The notes beneath the pieces are model-generated. The model made no database searches, had not been told where the DNA came from, and worked only from the letters and a program-made list of their open reading frames with translations. A stretch of DNA of 64,000 nt from Kalaharituber pfeilii. Lineage: Eukaryota > Ascomycota > Pezizomycetes > Pezizales > Pezizaceae. Made by a program: the position numbers and the translations under genes. Positions within the stretch are counted from its first letter, which is position 1; each line of letters begins with the position of its first letter. Of the stretch, positions 35,867 to 46,581 are shown piece after piece. The stretch spans positions 62,001 through 126,000 of the forward strand of contig WHUZ01000052.1 in assembly GCA_015179045.1 (NCBI GenBank), in the 5' to 3' direction.

Positions 35867-35908
35867 TAATCACGTGACCCCGCGTGTAGCTGTTCGCCAT
35901 GGCAGGGC
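35838..35908 (-). mobile_element. LINE family A tail mini-insertion
   Basis: AATGCTGTGCTTT flanks it at 35825-35837 and 35909-35921. It starts GCCCTGCC in LINE orientation and has a long A-tail. Confidence 0.88.
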
Positions 35909-36110
35909 AATGCTGTGCTTTGATTTAGCCTACTGCTGACTGCCGAGGTTTCTGTTTCAATGTGCCGTTCGGTTAACCAATCACTCTTCTATTACTCTAC
36001 TAGCAGGGGATTTTTCTAGAGTTACAAGTCAAGGATGTGCGAATCCACCGTGATCTAGTTGCACACTGGAATGCCCTAGAAAAACACCTCTTGTAGGTTC
36101 TATCTGCACA

Positions 36111-37199
36111 TTGGGCACTGGAAAATCAGTAGAAAAGCTTCCACAACCGTCACTTACGAAAGCCTGGCTCGCAACTTCAAAACAACTCCACAAAATGGAA
36201 ATCTCTTCCCATAGTTCGTTGATAACAGGGAATATGGAGCTTACAAATGAGACTAATGAGAACGCGACAACGAGCACAAACACTGTTAACATGACAACTC
36301 CAGTGGTGACTGGTCTTCCAAAAGTGGACGGAGATGCGACAGGAGGAGCTCAGTGCCCAGTGGAACATGCCAATAGCCCTGGCACACTGGGGACAAGCAA
36401 GCATCCGCGTTTCCCCCGGCAAGCGCTACGAAGGTTAAGAGATGTCTCACCGTGTCAGGAGAGCCAGGCCAATGCAGAAAGCAGCGATGATGCCCAAGAA
36501 AGGGTCAGGACGCATAATGAACGTGAGCAGGGACCAGGATCTGTAGAAATGGAGGAAAAAGTTGAGTCAGACAGATATGGAAACAGGCTGGAGGAGGTGA
36601 AGACTGCACATAAAACGAGAGAAACAGGAGAAAGAGGGCGTTCAGCAGCACGAGATTCTCTGAGGCGTTGTCAGAGCGAACTGGGAGAGAAGGGCTCACC
36701 CATAAACCGACAACCTACGCACCCCCTAGCCGGCACCTCCCGTGCGCTCGCAAGCTCACCTCCACCCAGGGAAATTGAGATTTGCCTCGCCATTCGGACC
36801 TACCCGTCGCGGACCTCCCACTTCGGGCACGTTCTACGTCCAGAGGCAAATACATGGTACAAGCACGTCAACCTTCCACATTTGTGCATCATGTCGTACT
36901 CCCAGTTCCTGAATTCGCTGGGGTATAAGCCCGGGGGTTCAATTGACTCTGTATGTGTTGGCGTGCTGGAAAAGATACCCGAAGCGGAAGCGTGGGGCGG
37001 GGAGGTGAGGGAGATGAAGATGACGGGGGTGGTACCGGGGATGAGAGGAAAGCATGGGCAGGTCTGGGACATAGCTTCCGGAGAGGGCATGGAGGTTGTT
37101 TGGATGGGATTAAAAAGAGAGGCAATGGAGCGAGAGAACATGGAAGTGGGAACAGGACCGATGATGGTTGTTGGAGTCCTGATAAAAAGAGTGGGTTGA
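36111..37199 (+). CDS. Unrecognised 362-codon ORF
   Basis: This is the longest open frame outside the recognised genes and LINEs. The N-terminal half is low-complexity and polar (Thr/Asn/Glu/Arg-rich, many Q/E/R residues around 130-220). The C-terminal 130 residues look globular, with FGHVLRPEANTWYKHVNL and LGYKPGGSIDSVCVGVLE. The first ATG used here is arbitrary; the next is at residue 29. No intron, domain or homologue is apparent to me. The neighbours are all mobile elements, so it may be a transposon-encoded protein rather than a host gene. Confidence 0.4.
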   Translation: MGTGKSVEKLPQPSLTKAWLATSKQLHKMEISSHSSLITGNMELTNETNENATTSTNTVNMTTPVVTGLPKVDGDATGGAQCPVEHANSPGTLGTSKHPRFPRQALRRLRDVSPCQESQANAESSDDAQERVRTHNEREQGPGSVEMEEKVESDRYGNRLEEVKTAHKTRETGERGRSAARDSLRRCQSELGEKGSPINRQPTHPLAGTSRALASSPPPREIEICLAIRTYPSRTSHFGHVLRPEANTWYKHVNLPHLCIMSYSQFLNSLGYKPGGSIDSVCVGVLEKIPEAEAWGGEVREMKMTGVVPGMRGKHGQVWDIASGEGMEVVWMGLKREAMERENMEVGTGPMMVVGVLIKRVG

Positions 37200-38190
37200 T
37201 TTCAATAGCTGTGAGACCCCGAACGTATTATCAGATGCGAAACGAAGAAAGTTGAAAGAAAAGCGATCAGGGATATCGGCGACGGCAATGGTATTAGCAA
37301 GGAGAGCCTTGCTGATCTTGGAGAAGTGTTCGCTCTTTTCTTATATATTCCAGGGAAAGATGGGGTTATATGGAACTGGAACTATTGATGGAATACTGGA
37401 TATATTATATTACAATCTAACCTTTCCTGATCAACTTGCTACAAATTCTGGATATACTGTAGCTACTAGGTGTTGTATCAAGCTATCTGTTGGCAAACGC
37501 TCTCATCACCTGTGTAGGTGCTTCTTTGCCCTGTGCGGAATATATTTTCCAGTCTTACACTCCATTGTACTTGAGAGTTCTGAGGTTGCATACATGCTGC
37601 AATGCTAGCCAGAATTTAAAATCTCCAGACGAAGCTGGCACAGTGCATCGCCAGGTACTGTATGCTCGACATTTGCTTTATCGTCTTGGCATGAGCCTGC
37701 TCTCACTAGCGACAAGGTGGTTAACTGCGTGAGAGGGTGCACTGTAGTCGGATGCTGGCGGGTGTATCACATCAGGATGGTTCAAGATTTTCTCTAACGG
37801 GCTCTGCCATTACCACTTATGGTCGCTTCTCTCCCAGCACCTTTCCTGCTGCCTCTAGATCTTGCATCGCCAATCCTGCCATTGCGGCCTATACCTCCAC
37901 CTCTCTCTCTGCCACCTCCGCCAGCCACACCGCCTCTCCCACTTTTGTGCCTCCTACCCCCACTCCTCGCCGGAAAATAACCCTACCAACAGGAATAACA
38001 GGACCAGTTTTACGGCGACAGCAAAGTATGCGATTGACAAGGCTCCCCACTTCCGCGTCTCTGGCGTAGACTGCCCATATATAGTCCTCCGAAACATTCC
38101 CTAGATCTTTAGCTTATACCACCTCCGTTTATATTGTACCACTTTTACAGCCCGTTCCTGCGCCAATTGCACCTCAGCCTCTACCTCTAG
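37200..38190. other. Unassigned DNA downstream of the 362-codon ORF
   Basis: Several short ORFs overlap on both strands (37252-37608 +, 37737-38069 +, and minus-strand pieces 38104-37900 such as NVSEDYIWAVYARDAEVG), but none can be assigned. It may be decayed mobile-element coding sequence. Confidence 0.3.
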
Positions 38191-38192
38191 TA

Positions 38193-38791
38193 CTGGATGA
38201 CTTCCCATGGGCGCAGATTCACAGGCTTATCAGTGAAAGATCGTCCAGAAAATTAGGGGGTCTGCCAGATTCGAAATTCGCAGAAATTTCACAGACGAAC
38301 AAAAAGGGTTAGGCGACATAGAATTAAAACTGCATATCTTGTAATTTGCATATCTAACCTCAACACCAAAAAAGTAATATGGCACCCCCTTAAATCAACA
38401 CTGAAATACATGTCTACGCCAAAATATCTCCAGTCATACAGATGATAAGTTCGAAGAAGCTCTTTTATTAATTATTTGTTTGAGTCTATTGGGTCTTCAA
38501 ATTAAGTGGTAATGATGAAGGTGATTTTATTGACTTGAGCAGCATTACAGCAAAATCCACAAGTCACACTCCCTGGCAATGTCTTTATCACCATTCAGGA
38601 GTGCTAAAAAGTTGTAGTTGTGTGAGCGAAAGGTGTAGATAATTTTGCATGCAATAATCGGTGCACAAAAGTACTTGCCTTTGTAATGGAGCTGGCGCAT
38701 GATGTGCTGACAATCTGGGAATCGGGGTCTGGCACAGAATCTGGACTAGGATCTGGGTCTGTGAATCTGCGCCCATGGGAAGTCATCCACT
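38193..38791. mobile_element. Inverted-repeat element, TGGATGACTTCCC family (about 600 bp)
   Basis: The ends form a roughly 33-bp inverted repeat: TGGATGACTTCCCATGGGCG then CAGATTCACAG on the left, mirrored on the right. No ORF. I could not define a target duplication with confidence (CTAGT-like sequence on both sides), so the superfamily is open. Confidence 0.7.
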
Positions 38792-38799
38792 AGTTGCCT

Positions 38800-39970
38800 C
38801 GCCCTTCCGCGCAGGGATAATCAGGGACAACAACCACAACAGGATGAGCGTTTGGAAGCGACTCCACAACCAAAACGTCCCCCCCAACGAAACCCACATA
38901 GATCGAAAGCCCTCAGCACGCTGAGTCTTTTGATCTAAGTCTTATTCCAAAATACCCGACTCCAACAAGTTTCCCCTCGGGTTGAAACTTCGCGGAAATC
39001 CTCAGCTTCGCTCTGTTGCCACCCGAGCATCAACAAGTGCCAAGACCAAATAGAAGGCCCTGAATCACCGCCCACCCACCAATCAAATACCAAAGGGTAA
39101 GAAGAAGCAGAGGACCGCCTCCCCCCCGCCGCCCCCCTCAACCGCGGCGGAGGACCATCCTCCCCCTCCTCCCCAAGGCTGGAACACGACCCAGATACCA
39201 GAGTGGGAGACCCTGACCCAGACGCTGAGAGATTTTTTTTTTTTTCTTTAATATCATTACTCGCGTGCCGCCAGTGAGGCTATGGCGAGATATTGCTTAA
39301 ATACATATAAAAGAAAAAAACGGGAAAGAAAATTAAGCGCGCCTATGACCGTCCAACCCAATCCAACAGTTCTACCAGTGTGAGACGCTGAGAGAGGAGG
39401 GCACCTCATGGAACTCGGTGATCGCCTCACTGTGGAAATACAGAGCCGAAAGAGAACACCCAACGGAAGGGTCGTTCTTAACCATAAAATTCGACAAGGG
39501 CAAGGTGATGCTGGTAACGGGAGGAGGGCCAGACGGCCCCCTCCCACGATGGCTTGCTGCTCCACCCCCCCACTCGCCGCCCCTCCACCCTGGGGTTCAG
39601 CCCCATCACATATCTAGAGACGACGCCAACCGCTACCGCGCCGTCACACACCCGAAGCCGTAGGCCCCAAAGCCCTAGGCTTCAGCACCACCACCAGCGT
39701 GCACTCGGAGGAGCCTTCCCCGGTCATGGAACCCACCCCCGGGACCGCGAAGATACACGAAAACACCGATGACACCCCTCACTGTGGGTATCACGAGGGC
39801 TTTGGGTACATACATGGGCCTTCTAGAGGAACGGGGTCTCATTGTCGGTGGAGGAAAGTCTACGTGAGTCGAGGAGCTATACGGTGCAAAACACAAGAAC
39901 TCAGAGGCTCCACGGGGCTCCAGACAGACCAGGTTGGCCATATGGTCTGGGGAGGAAGAATATTTTAGTT
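38800..39970 (+). pseudogene. Tad1-like LINE 5' region and ORF1-like fragment
   Basis: Its first 230 bases match 62660-62890, including the CTGAGTCTTTTGATCTAA block. After removing the insert at 39233-39383 a frame reads GWNTTQIPEWETLTQTLRE, then EGTSWNSVIASLWKYRAERE, FDKGKVMLVTGGGPDGPLPR and a Pro-rich stretch. A later segment (VHSEEPSPVMEPTPG) matches the 63-kb copy. The Thr/Pro-rich linker resembles the fragment at 6990, so all three may be 5' parts of the family B LINE; that link is inference. Confidence 0.5.
39233..39383 (-). mobile_element. LINE family B 3'-UTR insertion (151 bp)
   Basis: GACGCTGAGAGA flanks it at 39221-39232 and 39384-39395. It contains 3' UTR, a hairpin with CTCGC/GCGAG and poly(A). 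The interrupted frame becomes continuous when the insert and one repeat are discounted. Confidence 0.88.
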
Positions 39971-40527
39971 GGGTTGAGAGATCTAGAGCGACAGCGCCTA
40001 CTTCTTAGAAAGATACAGCTTATGGGCCAATGAGGCCTGGGGTTTGTGGTGACGAGTGAGCTTCTGCTCATACTAATAGTCTATCACTTACTTTCTTTTT
40101 ATCTATTTTTCTTTTCCGGTAGTGCTCGAAATTTGAACCATGTCATTATTTCCTTGTTGAGCTATGGCTGACTTGTTTATGATTTTCAAAACAGGATGAC
40201 AACTCCGAGCGTTCTTGGTACCCACGTTGACGGCATACTTGCGGAGAAGTTGGCAAAGAATACGTACAAAAAAAAACAACAGACGCATTGTTATACAAGT
40301 GTTGATAATAACAAAAAACTCGCCGCATATTAAGTAACACAAACAAAGTCCCGATCGATTGCATACCGCGTCAAATAACTGCCACGCAGGCATACATACT
40401 AGTCATCGAAAACAATCCCTCTAGTAAAATGCGAGCAAACCCACAAACATTACTCCAACATTTCCACGTCGTTGGTGCCTACATTCATGCCAGAGTTGAT
40501 GTCGGCGATCTTTGAGTTCAATAGTTG
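39971..40527. other. Unassigned DNA left of the hAT insertion
   Basis: On the minus strand the last about 90 bases (40527 to 40440) can be read as QLLNSKIADINSGMNVGTND and a stop. This could be the displaced 3' end of the ankyrin gene on the other side of the hAT. Otherwise nothing is recognised. Confidence 0.35.
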
Positions 40528-40535
40528 CACTATAT

Positions 40536-41416
40536 TAGTGAGCGGCACGAGCTAGCTCGAGCCTGGATTGATTATATACATAATATTGACAAACTAAACT
40601 AAACTAAGCTAAAATTTCACCTTTCTCACTACTATCAGCTAAATTGTGCATTTCGAAGTTGTTGGTAGGTCAGAATGAGCTCCAAGTCTCTAATTATTAC
40701 TATATTAGGTATTTACAGTTTATGAAACCTTGCACTGGCTAAGCGTTTTAGCGAGCTGTCAAGAAAAACACAAGCATGTGTCGAAACATGACATCCGCCA
40801 CCCGTGTTCCAGCTATCTATCAACATCCGCTACCCGTATGTTGCTGTTACTAATAGATATGTTTTTTCTGTTACTGTTACTAATGGATACGTTTCTTCCT
40901 GTTACTGTTACTAATAGATAGTTCCCTCTAACTGCTGTTTCGTCTGTTTATTGGTTGCTGTTCTGTTCTTTCATTTAACATACACATGATCTACACTACG
41001 TTGCTATTATGTGTCTGAATCATGCAATAACGCCACAGTACCAACTTCACGCCACAGCGCTTAGTTGCAAGCCATGCATTCCGTTACTTCCGCACCTGCC
41101 TGATATGTTACACCTGCCTGTCTATTCATGGTTCTGCAGTCACGTCATGCAATGCTCATTATGTATATAATCCTGTTTGTTCTGCATCTCTTTAATCAAT
41201 CAGACTTATTGGACCCAACGGTACGGACCCAACGGTACAGATCTTCTTTATTCCTTCAGAAGCTCTTTCTTGTTTTTTCCTACGTGACGAAGCCCTCCTT
41301 ATTCTAAGTGCGAATCCGGAATTCAGGGTCGACGTTCAGTCAGCATGATCTTGGCTCGTTTGACCTCGAGCTCATGCCAGGCCAGCTCGAGCTGGCTCGG
41401 CTCGTGCCGCTCACTA
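40536..41416. mobile_element. hAT-like non-autonomous element with 8-bp duplication (881 bp)
   Basis: The terminal inverted repeat is TAGTGAGCGGCACGAGC and its reverse complement. A perfect 8-bp duplication CACTATAT lies at 40528-40535 and 41417-41424. Imperfect TGTTACTGTTACTAATAGAT repeats lie at about 40845-40920 inside. No transposase ORF is present. It differs in its ends from the 6214 element, so it is a separate hAT subfamily. Confidence 0.85.
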
Positions 41417-41424
41417 CACTATAT

Positions 41425-41790
41425 CCTGTGCCCCCACCCGGGTTGCGCACTCTGGTGGCGATGGAACATTGTCGGGGAGAGTAGGAGCCGGATTGGCTCT
41501 CGAGCCAACAAAAGTGAAACGATGTCTGTCCGCCTTCCAAACGCTGCTGTGCCTAGAGCAGTCCCATACATACCGCCTATAACGTTGATATCGGCCCCTC
41601 GATCCAGAAGAAGTGAGACGAGTTCCTCATGTCCACAACATGCAGCCGCGCCCAAGGCAGTTCCATAGGTCCCACCGACAGCGTTGACATCGGCCCCTCG
41701 ATCCAAAAGAAATGAGACGAATTTCTCTAGTCCATGACGTGCAGCCACCCCCAGGGCAGTGATATCAGGAACGGGGCGGAAAATAATAGG
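41425..41790 (-). pseudogene. Ankyrin-repeat protein fragment
   Basis: The minus strand encodes about two and a half ankyrin repeats: AARHGLEKFVSFLLDRGADV, TYGTALGAAACCGHEELVSL and YGTALGTAAFGRRTDIVSLL. The reading frame then runs into the hAT at 41416. Upstream (41790-42110) an exon such as VDEYGLSYVVLTATPARLSS could belong to the same gene but the joint is not resolved. Fungal ankyrin proteins are very variable, so no function is assigned. Confidence 0.6.
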
Positions 41791-41842
41791 TCCTTTTGAA
41801 TGAAGTCCGCTCTACAATGTTATGAAGCAGGTAAACAAACGC

Positions 41843-41902
41843 TTTTTTTTTTTTTTTTTTTATATCACATGACCCCGCTTGTAGCTGTTCGCCATGGCAG
41901 GG
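41843..41902 (-). mobile_element. LINE family A tail mini-insertion
   Basis: CAGGTAAACAAACGC flanks it at 41828-41842 and 41903-41917. It starts CCCTGCC in LINE orientation. Confidence 0.88.
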
Positions 41903-42356
41903 CAGGTAAACAAACGCAAAAGTACAAACATATTGGTACTAAGCCTCGAAAGAAGTAGAAAAATAATATAAAATTTAAAATGAAGAAACCAGAGGATACA
42001 GAAAAATGAAAAGATACAAAACTTACTAGTACTGCTCAATCTCGCCGGCGTAGCTGTCAGAACGACATATGAAAGGCCATATTCATCCACTCCTCGCACC
42101 TGTCATTAACCAGAAATAAAAATATACGTAAGGGAAGAACATAAGTGCTGGGAGATGGAAGGGCGCTCAGCATCTGACCCACAAAAACCCCACCCCATAT
42201 TGTATGCCTGTGAAATGGAAAAATAATAAGTGGTATTCCGCACACTTGCATCCTGTGAATTAATTGTGTAACAAAGATAGCTATTCATTATTATAGCTCG
42301 CTACAAGGCTTCCCCTTGTGGTTGGCCATACCACGGGATACCCTCGTCATAGGCTC

Positions 42357-42916
42357 CAATGAATCCAACAGGCCAGGCCAACAAGGCCATTTACGTAAAT
42401 TCAAGCGATTTTAGAATTTAACCCAGGTGAATTAGATTTTAATAGTCCTGGATATTTCCACTATTAGTAATTGACAGTTGCGTATTAGGTATCATCATCG
42501 AAGAATTGAGTCCGGTCTCTTGTATTATCTGGAAGGTCCATCATATCGCGCCATAGCCCGCGAAGCGGAATGCGAGTAACGATAAAAAAAAAAAAAAAAA
42601 AAAAAAAAAAGGTCCATCATCTCTAAAATATTTCTTAGTATATATACTTGAATATAAAGTGTGATACATACTTGACGAAAGTCGTAGACTTAATCTGGGC
42701 ACGAGAACAGTCGTAGACCGCTGCTGTTTAAAATTCTAGATATACGGGAGATTCTACTCATTTAGAAACTCAAACAATCTAGTAAACGCTGGCCTCAATT
42801 CACCTGGATAGCTGTGGAGTGATTCATTTAATTGGCTTGAACCTGCCCGAATGGCCTGTCCAGGCTGGTCCAGGCGGTTTCAGTTCCATGCAGATCACGG
42901 CCTGTTGGATTCATTG
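42357..42916. mobile_element. hAT-like element, second copy
   Basis: It has the same inverted repeats as the 6214-6836 element (CAATGAATCCAACAGGCC). No matching 8-bp duplication is seen here, and the left GGCC array is much shorter. Confidence 0.65.
42545..42608 (+). mobile_element. LINE family B tail mini-insertion inside the hAT-like copy
   Basis: AAGGTCCATCAT flanks it at 42533-42544 and 42609-42620. The same insertion at the same site is present at 57420-57474, while the copy at 6214-6836 is empty there. Confidence 0.9.
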
Positions 42917-44024
42917 ACCAGAACAGCCCATTTACCAGTCGATTTTGACTGGTAAAGGAACTTGTGCTGGTAAGTTGCGCCACCATCCAATGGGCCAATG
43001 AACGAAGGGGCCGAGGCACTAAAAACGCCTCAGTCAAGTATAGTATAGTAAAGTGTGGTAACCATTCTCAATTATTCAGTGACAACTATTACTTTGTCAT
43101 CCCATGATTTGGTGTTGGTACTAAGCTGGCGGCACCATACAGGGACCAACATTCTACCCTGGGGGCTGCATACAACGTCCAGCGCACAAGTTCTAAACAG
43201 AGGAAGCAGAGCCAATTAAACAGTTCTTATTACAATTACATGAGAGCCTGGGCACAAGAACTAGTCAATCTTATACTGGGTAAAGAAGAACAACTTAGAA
43301 TTAAGTACGGATATCTCGCATCTCGACCTAGATACAAGCATCAATGCAGTGTACTCTGAAAAAGCAAATCGGAATTCCAAGACCCCTACCCGGTCTGTAA
43401 GTTGTGAGCAAACAGGCCTAAAGAATGATTTGTGCCTACCAATTTTTGATATTGCATGGATTGATGCTAACAGGTTCTGCCTCTTGAGAATAATGAAATA
43501 TGCGTACAAAGGAACAAGGATAAAAAGATCGAAGGATCAAAAATAGAGGCAAGGTTATAGACAAAGGAATAAGGATAAAGGATCAAAGGATCAAAGGATC
43601 AAAAATAGAGGCAAGGTTATAGACAAAGGAACAAGGATCAAAGGCTCAAAGGATAAAAATAGACGCAAGGTTATAGACAAAGGAACAAGGATTAAAGAAT
43701 TAAAGGATAAAAGGAACAAAGGTGCGTATCAAAGAAACTGTGATGTCAAAGGAACTGTTAGTCTGGTTGCAAGGAACTATCTCTGTTGAAGGAAGCTTCG
43801 AAAGGAACTGTCATTGTCAAAGGAAATGTTCAAAGGGAAGGAATTGAGACAGGTGAACTAGATGAACATAAATAGTCTGGAGATTGTCCATGTATTGAAT
43901 TAAGAATCAAGCGACTGACGATTCTTCTGGCCCAGAAGTCACCTAACCTCCAGATCACCTTGTTCCCCTCTAAACTGCCATACAATCGACACAACCTAAC
44001 ATACTACACACTTGAATACCACCA

Positions 44025-44198
44025 TGCCTCGATCCACCTGGAACCTTGCCCACGTAATGTTCCACCAACCCACGCAAGCAGACCTCAGGCGCACGCCACC
44101 CCCACGACTGATGTGGAACTTCCGCCCTGCGCTCCCACCCCTCCCAAACCTCATTCGCATGTATCGGCAGCATCAACAGCGGAACCCACTGGAGTAAT
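44025..44198 (+). CDS. 58-codon repeated ORF, copy 1
   Basis: It starts ATGCCTCGATCC (MPRSTWNLAHVMFHQPTQAD), continues with a Pro-rich PPPRLMWNFRPALPPLPNLI segment and ends MYRQHQQRNPLE-stop. Copies lie at about 44236, 44682 and 60866 with the same upstream ACACTCTTGAATACCACC-type leader. No known family is recognised. Expression is not shown; it may be a short gene carried by a repeat. Confidence 0.4.
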
Positions 44199-44235
44199 CG
44201 ACACAACCTAACATACTAAACTCTTGAATACCACC

Positions 44236-44430
44236 ATGCCTCGATCCACCTGGAACCTTGCCCACGTAATGTTCCACCAACCGACTCAAGCAGACCTCAG
44301 GCGCACGCCACCCCCACGACTGACGTGGAACTTTCGCCCTGCGCTCCCACCCCTCCCAAACCTCATTTGCATGTATAGGCAGCTCAACAGTGGAACCCAC
44401 TGGAGTCGCGGATCCTTGCCTAGGAGAGCC
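44236..44430 (+). pseudogene. 58-codon repeated ORF, copy 2 (frameshifted end)
   Basis: It matches copy 1 up to MYRQ, then loses one base (CAGCATCAAC becomes CAGCTCAAC) and reads on out of frame. Several differences from copy 1 are synonymous (CCC ACG versus CCG ACT). Confidence 0.45.
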
Positions 44431-44681
44431 AGGTTGGCAACGTAGTCTCTACGAAGGAGGTGAAGGAGCAAGAGGAGTTTTCCACTCCGGAGGAATCAAG
44501 TAGCGGATCAATAAGCCCTGGTATGAACAGGCTTCAACTGGCGGCAGTGATGAGTCTACAACGTTATAACAGCAGAGCCCTCTGCCTCCAGGAGGTGATC
44601 TAGCCTCCAGATCACCTTGTTTCCGTCCAAACTGCCATACAATTGACACTACCTAACATACTACACTCTTGAATACCACCA

Positions 44682-44926
44682 TGCCTCAATCCACCTGGAA
44701 TCTTGCCCCCGTAATGTTCCACCAACCCACGCGAGCAGACCTCAGGCGCACGCCACCCCCACGACTGACGTGGAACTTCCGCCCTGCACTCCCACCCCTC
44801 CCAAACCTCATTGGCATGTATCGGCAGCATCAACACCAGAACCCACTGGAGTCGCGGTTCCCTTGCCCAGGTGAGCCAGGCCTTTACATGCTGATCGGAT
44901 CGTATTCCCCCATCGCGTCTGGATGA
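44682..44926 (+). pseudogene. 58-codon repeated ORF, copy 3 (read-through)
   Basis: It begins MPQSTWNLAPVMFHQPTRAD. The stop seen in copy 1 is absent (PLES follows), so the frame continues into flanking sequence. Confidence 0.4.
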
Positions 44927-45335
44927 GCTGGTGGCGATGCTGGAATGGGCGGGAAGGGAGTAATGATATAAAAAAAAGAAAATTGGATCTTGCAGTTTGA
45001 AATGTGGATATTCTAACTGTATATTGTGGGAGTATAGAACCCGCTGAGTCCGGTTACTTCATTTCAATCAGACAGCATGGCATGTCTGGTAAGTGGGTTC
45101 TGCATTACGAAGTGATTGGCAATGTAGAATCCGCGAAGGAGGTGAAGCAGCAAGAGGAGGTTTCACCTCTGGAGGAATCAAGTAGCTGAAGGATGAGCCC
45201 TGGGTATGAACAAACTTCACCACGGCGCGCATACCCATTTACCCCCAGTAAACAATCCACGTCTGTTTTTCATATTGCGCCAACACGCGCGAAACAACCC
45301 TATCCCCATTTCATCTACATTCATATTCAATCACA

Positions 45336-46581
45336 ATGCCTATGCAATTGCGCAAGCGCAAGGCGCCAGTCAACCCTCCCCTCCCCTCCTCCTAAGAAGA
45401 CCAGAAAGGCGGAGCCTAAGAAGACTGCTGCCGCGAAAGTAAAGGGCGCGACTGAGACTGTGAAGAAGGCTTCTAAGAAGGTGGCAGCTGCCATAGAGAA
45501 AAAGGAGGAGGCCCCTGCCCTCGTGGAAACGAATCCAGCAACAGATGCTAAGGCTGAGGCAAAGCCTGATGCCAAACAAGAAGCGAAATCGGATGCTAAG
45601 CCAGAATCAAAACCGGAGGCGAAGGCTGATGCAGAAACCGTTGCAAGCGCGTCCAATGCCGCCGCACCAGCTTTGGCTCCCGCCCCTGCAGCGCCTGCTG
45701 CTCCAGCAGCGAAGAAGGGACGAAGCAAGGCTGCGTCTGCGAAAGAAACAAAGGAAACGAAGGAAGCGAAGGAAGCAGACGCGAAAGCTGATGCTAAAGA
45801 TACCAAAGCTGATGCCAAAGCTACTCCAAAATTGAAAGTTGGCGATACGCTGCCTACCGACTTGGGCGAGATCACGTTGGATGATGGTTCCAAGACCACG
45901 TTTGGTGCCCTCCTTGATGATTCTGATAAGGGAATTGTTTTGTTCTCGTACACAAAACAAAGCACACCAGGATGTAAGTACTCAATCGCGCCATTGCCCT
46001 GAATACGCATATATATAGAGAGCCCCTTTTCTGTATATCTTTTTTCTTTTCTTTTTTTTTATTTCTTAAATAATTTAGTGTTATACATATATACGTTTAT
46101 AATGTGTTTGGCTTCAAACCCTGGCAAGCAGTAAGCAAGTTATCTAAGACACACGTTTGACAGGCACCACCCAACCCAAGCATGTGCCTTCCGTGACAAC
46201 TATACTCTCTTCACCTCCGCAGGATACCGCGTCTATGGACTATCTGGGGATAGCCACACAGACAATGCGAAGTTTAAAGCCAAACAGAATTTTGGGTATC
46301 CATTGATCAGTGACCCAACCTATACCTTCCACGAAAAACTAGGCATCAAGAGCACTGGAGCCAAATCAGGAACTGTGTGAAGTGTGATTGTCGTCCAAAA
46401 GGAGGGCGCAATTATTAAGGAGCACAAGACGGTGACCCTGAAGGATTCCCTTGATATCGCGAAGAAGGCTGTGGGAATTGAAGCTGCGGCTGCACCGGCA
46501 ACTAACACGACCAAAACGATTGCAGTTCCGGCTCCGGCCCCCGCTACTGCTGAGGGTGAGGCGAAGCCTACAGACTCGTGA
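45336..46581 (+). pseudogene. Peroxiredoxin Q / Bcp-like nuclear thiol peroxidase, disrupted
   Basis: Two exons (45336-45973, 46164-46581) encode a Lys/Ala-rich nuclear N-terminus and a peroxiredoxin domain of the Bcp/PrxQ type. Members reduce peroxides through a TPGC peroxidatic cysteine and a second cysteine five residues on. The start MPMQLRKRKAP is typical of fungal homologues, but a one-base shift in the C-rich run at about 45375-45390 brings a stop in frame. After the splice a tandem CCCAA CCCAA (46170-46179) shifts the frame between TTQ and ACAFRDNYTLF. At 46378-46380 TGA replaces the Arg codon expected in the SGT-V-R-SVIV region. The rest (GYRVYGLSGDS, YPLISDPTY) is well kept, so inactivation is recent, or some lesions are sequencing errors. 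Normal role: peroxide defence, probably nuclear. Confidence 0.8.

Larger units (their letters stand above)
42290..44500. repeat. 2.2-kb duplicated segment, copy 1
   Basis: It starts at a shared TTATTATAGCTCGCTACAAG sequence and is repeated in direct orientation at 57172-61140. It contains a hAT-like element (42357-42916) with a family B tail, then a single-copy-like 600-bp stretch. A run of short GGATCAAAGG / GGTTATAGACAAAGGAACAA repeats follows (about 43520-43740), then the first 58-codon ORF copies. It may itself be part of a larger retroelement; no polymerase domain is visible. Confidence 0.7.

Noticed and set aside
43020..43160. Possible LTR end with primer-binding site near the TTTGGTGTTGGTACTAAGC sequence
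   Set aside because: It recurs at 59880, but only because the whole segment is duplicated. I found no paired LTR, no polymerase domain and no clear TG...CA ends.
45193..45335. Upstream ATG at 45193 as the start of the peroxiredoxin gene
   Set aside because: That ATG lies in repeat-derived sequence also found near 44520 and 61140. The MPMQLRKRKAP start at 45336 fits the family; I prefer a frameshift.
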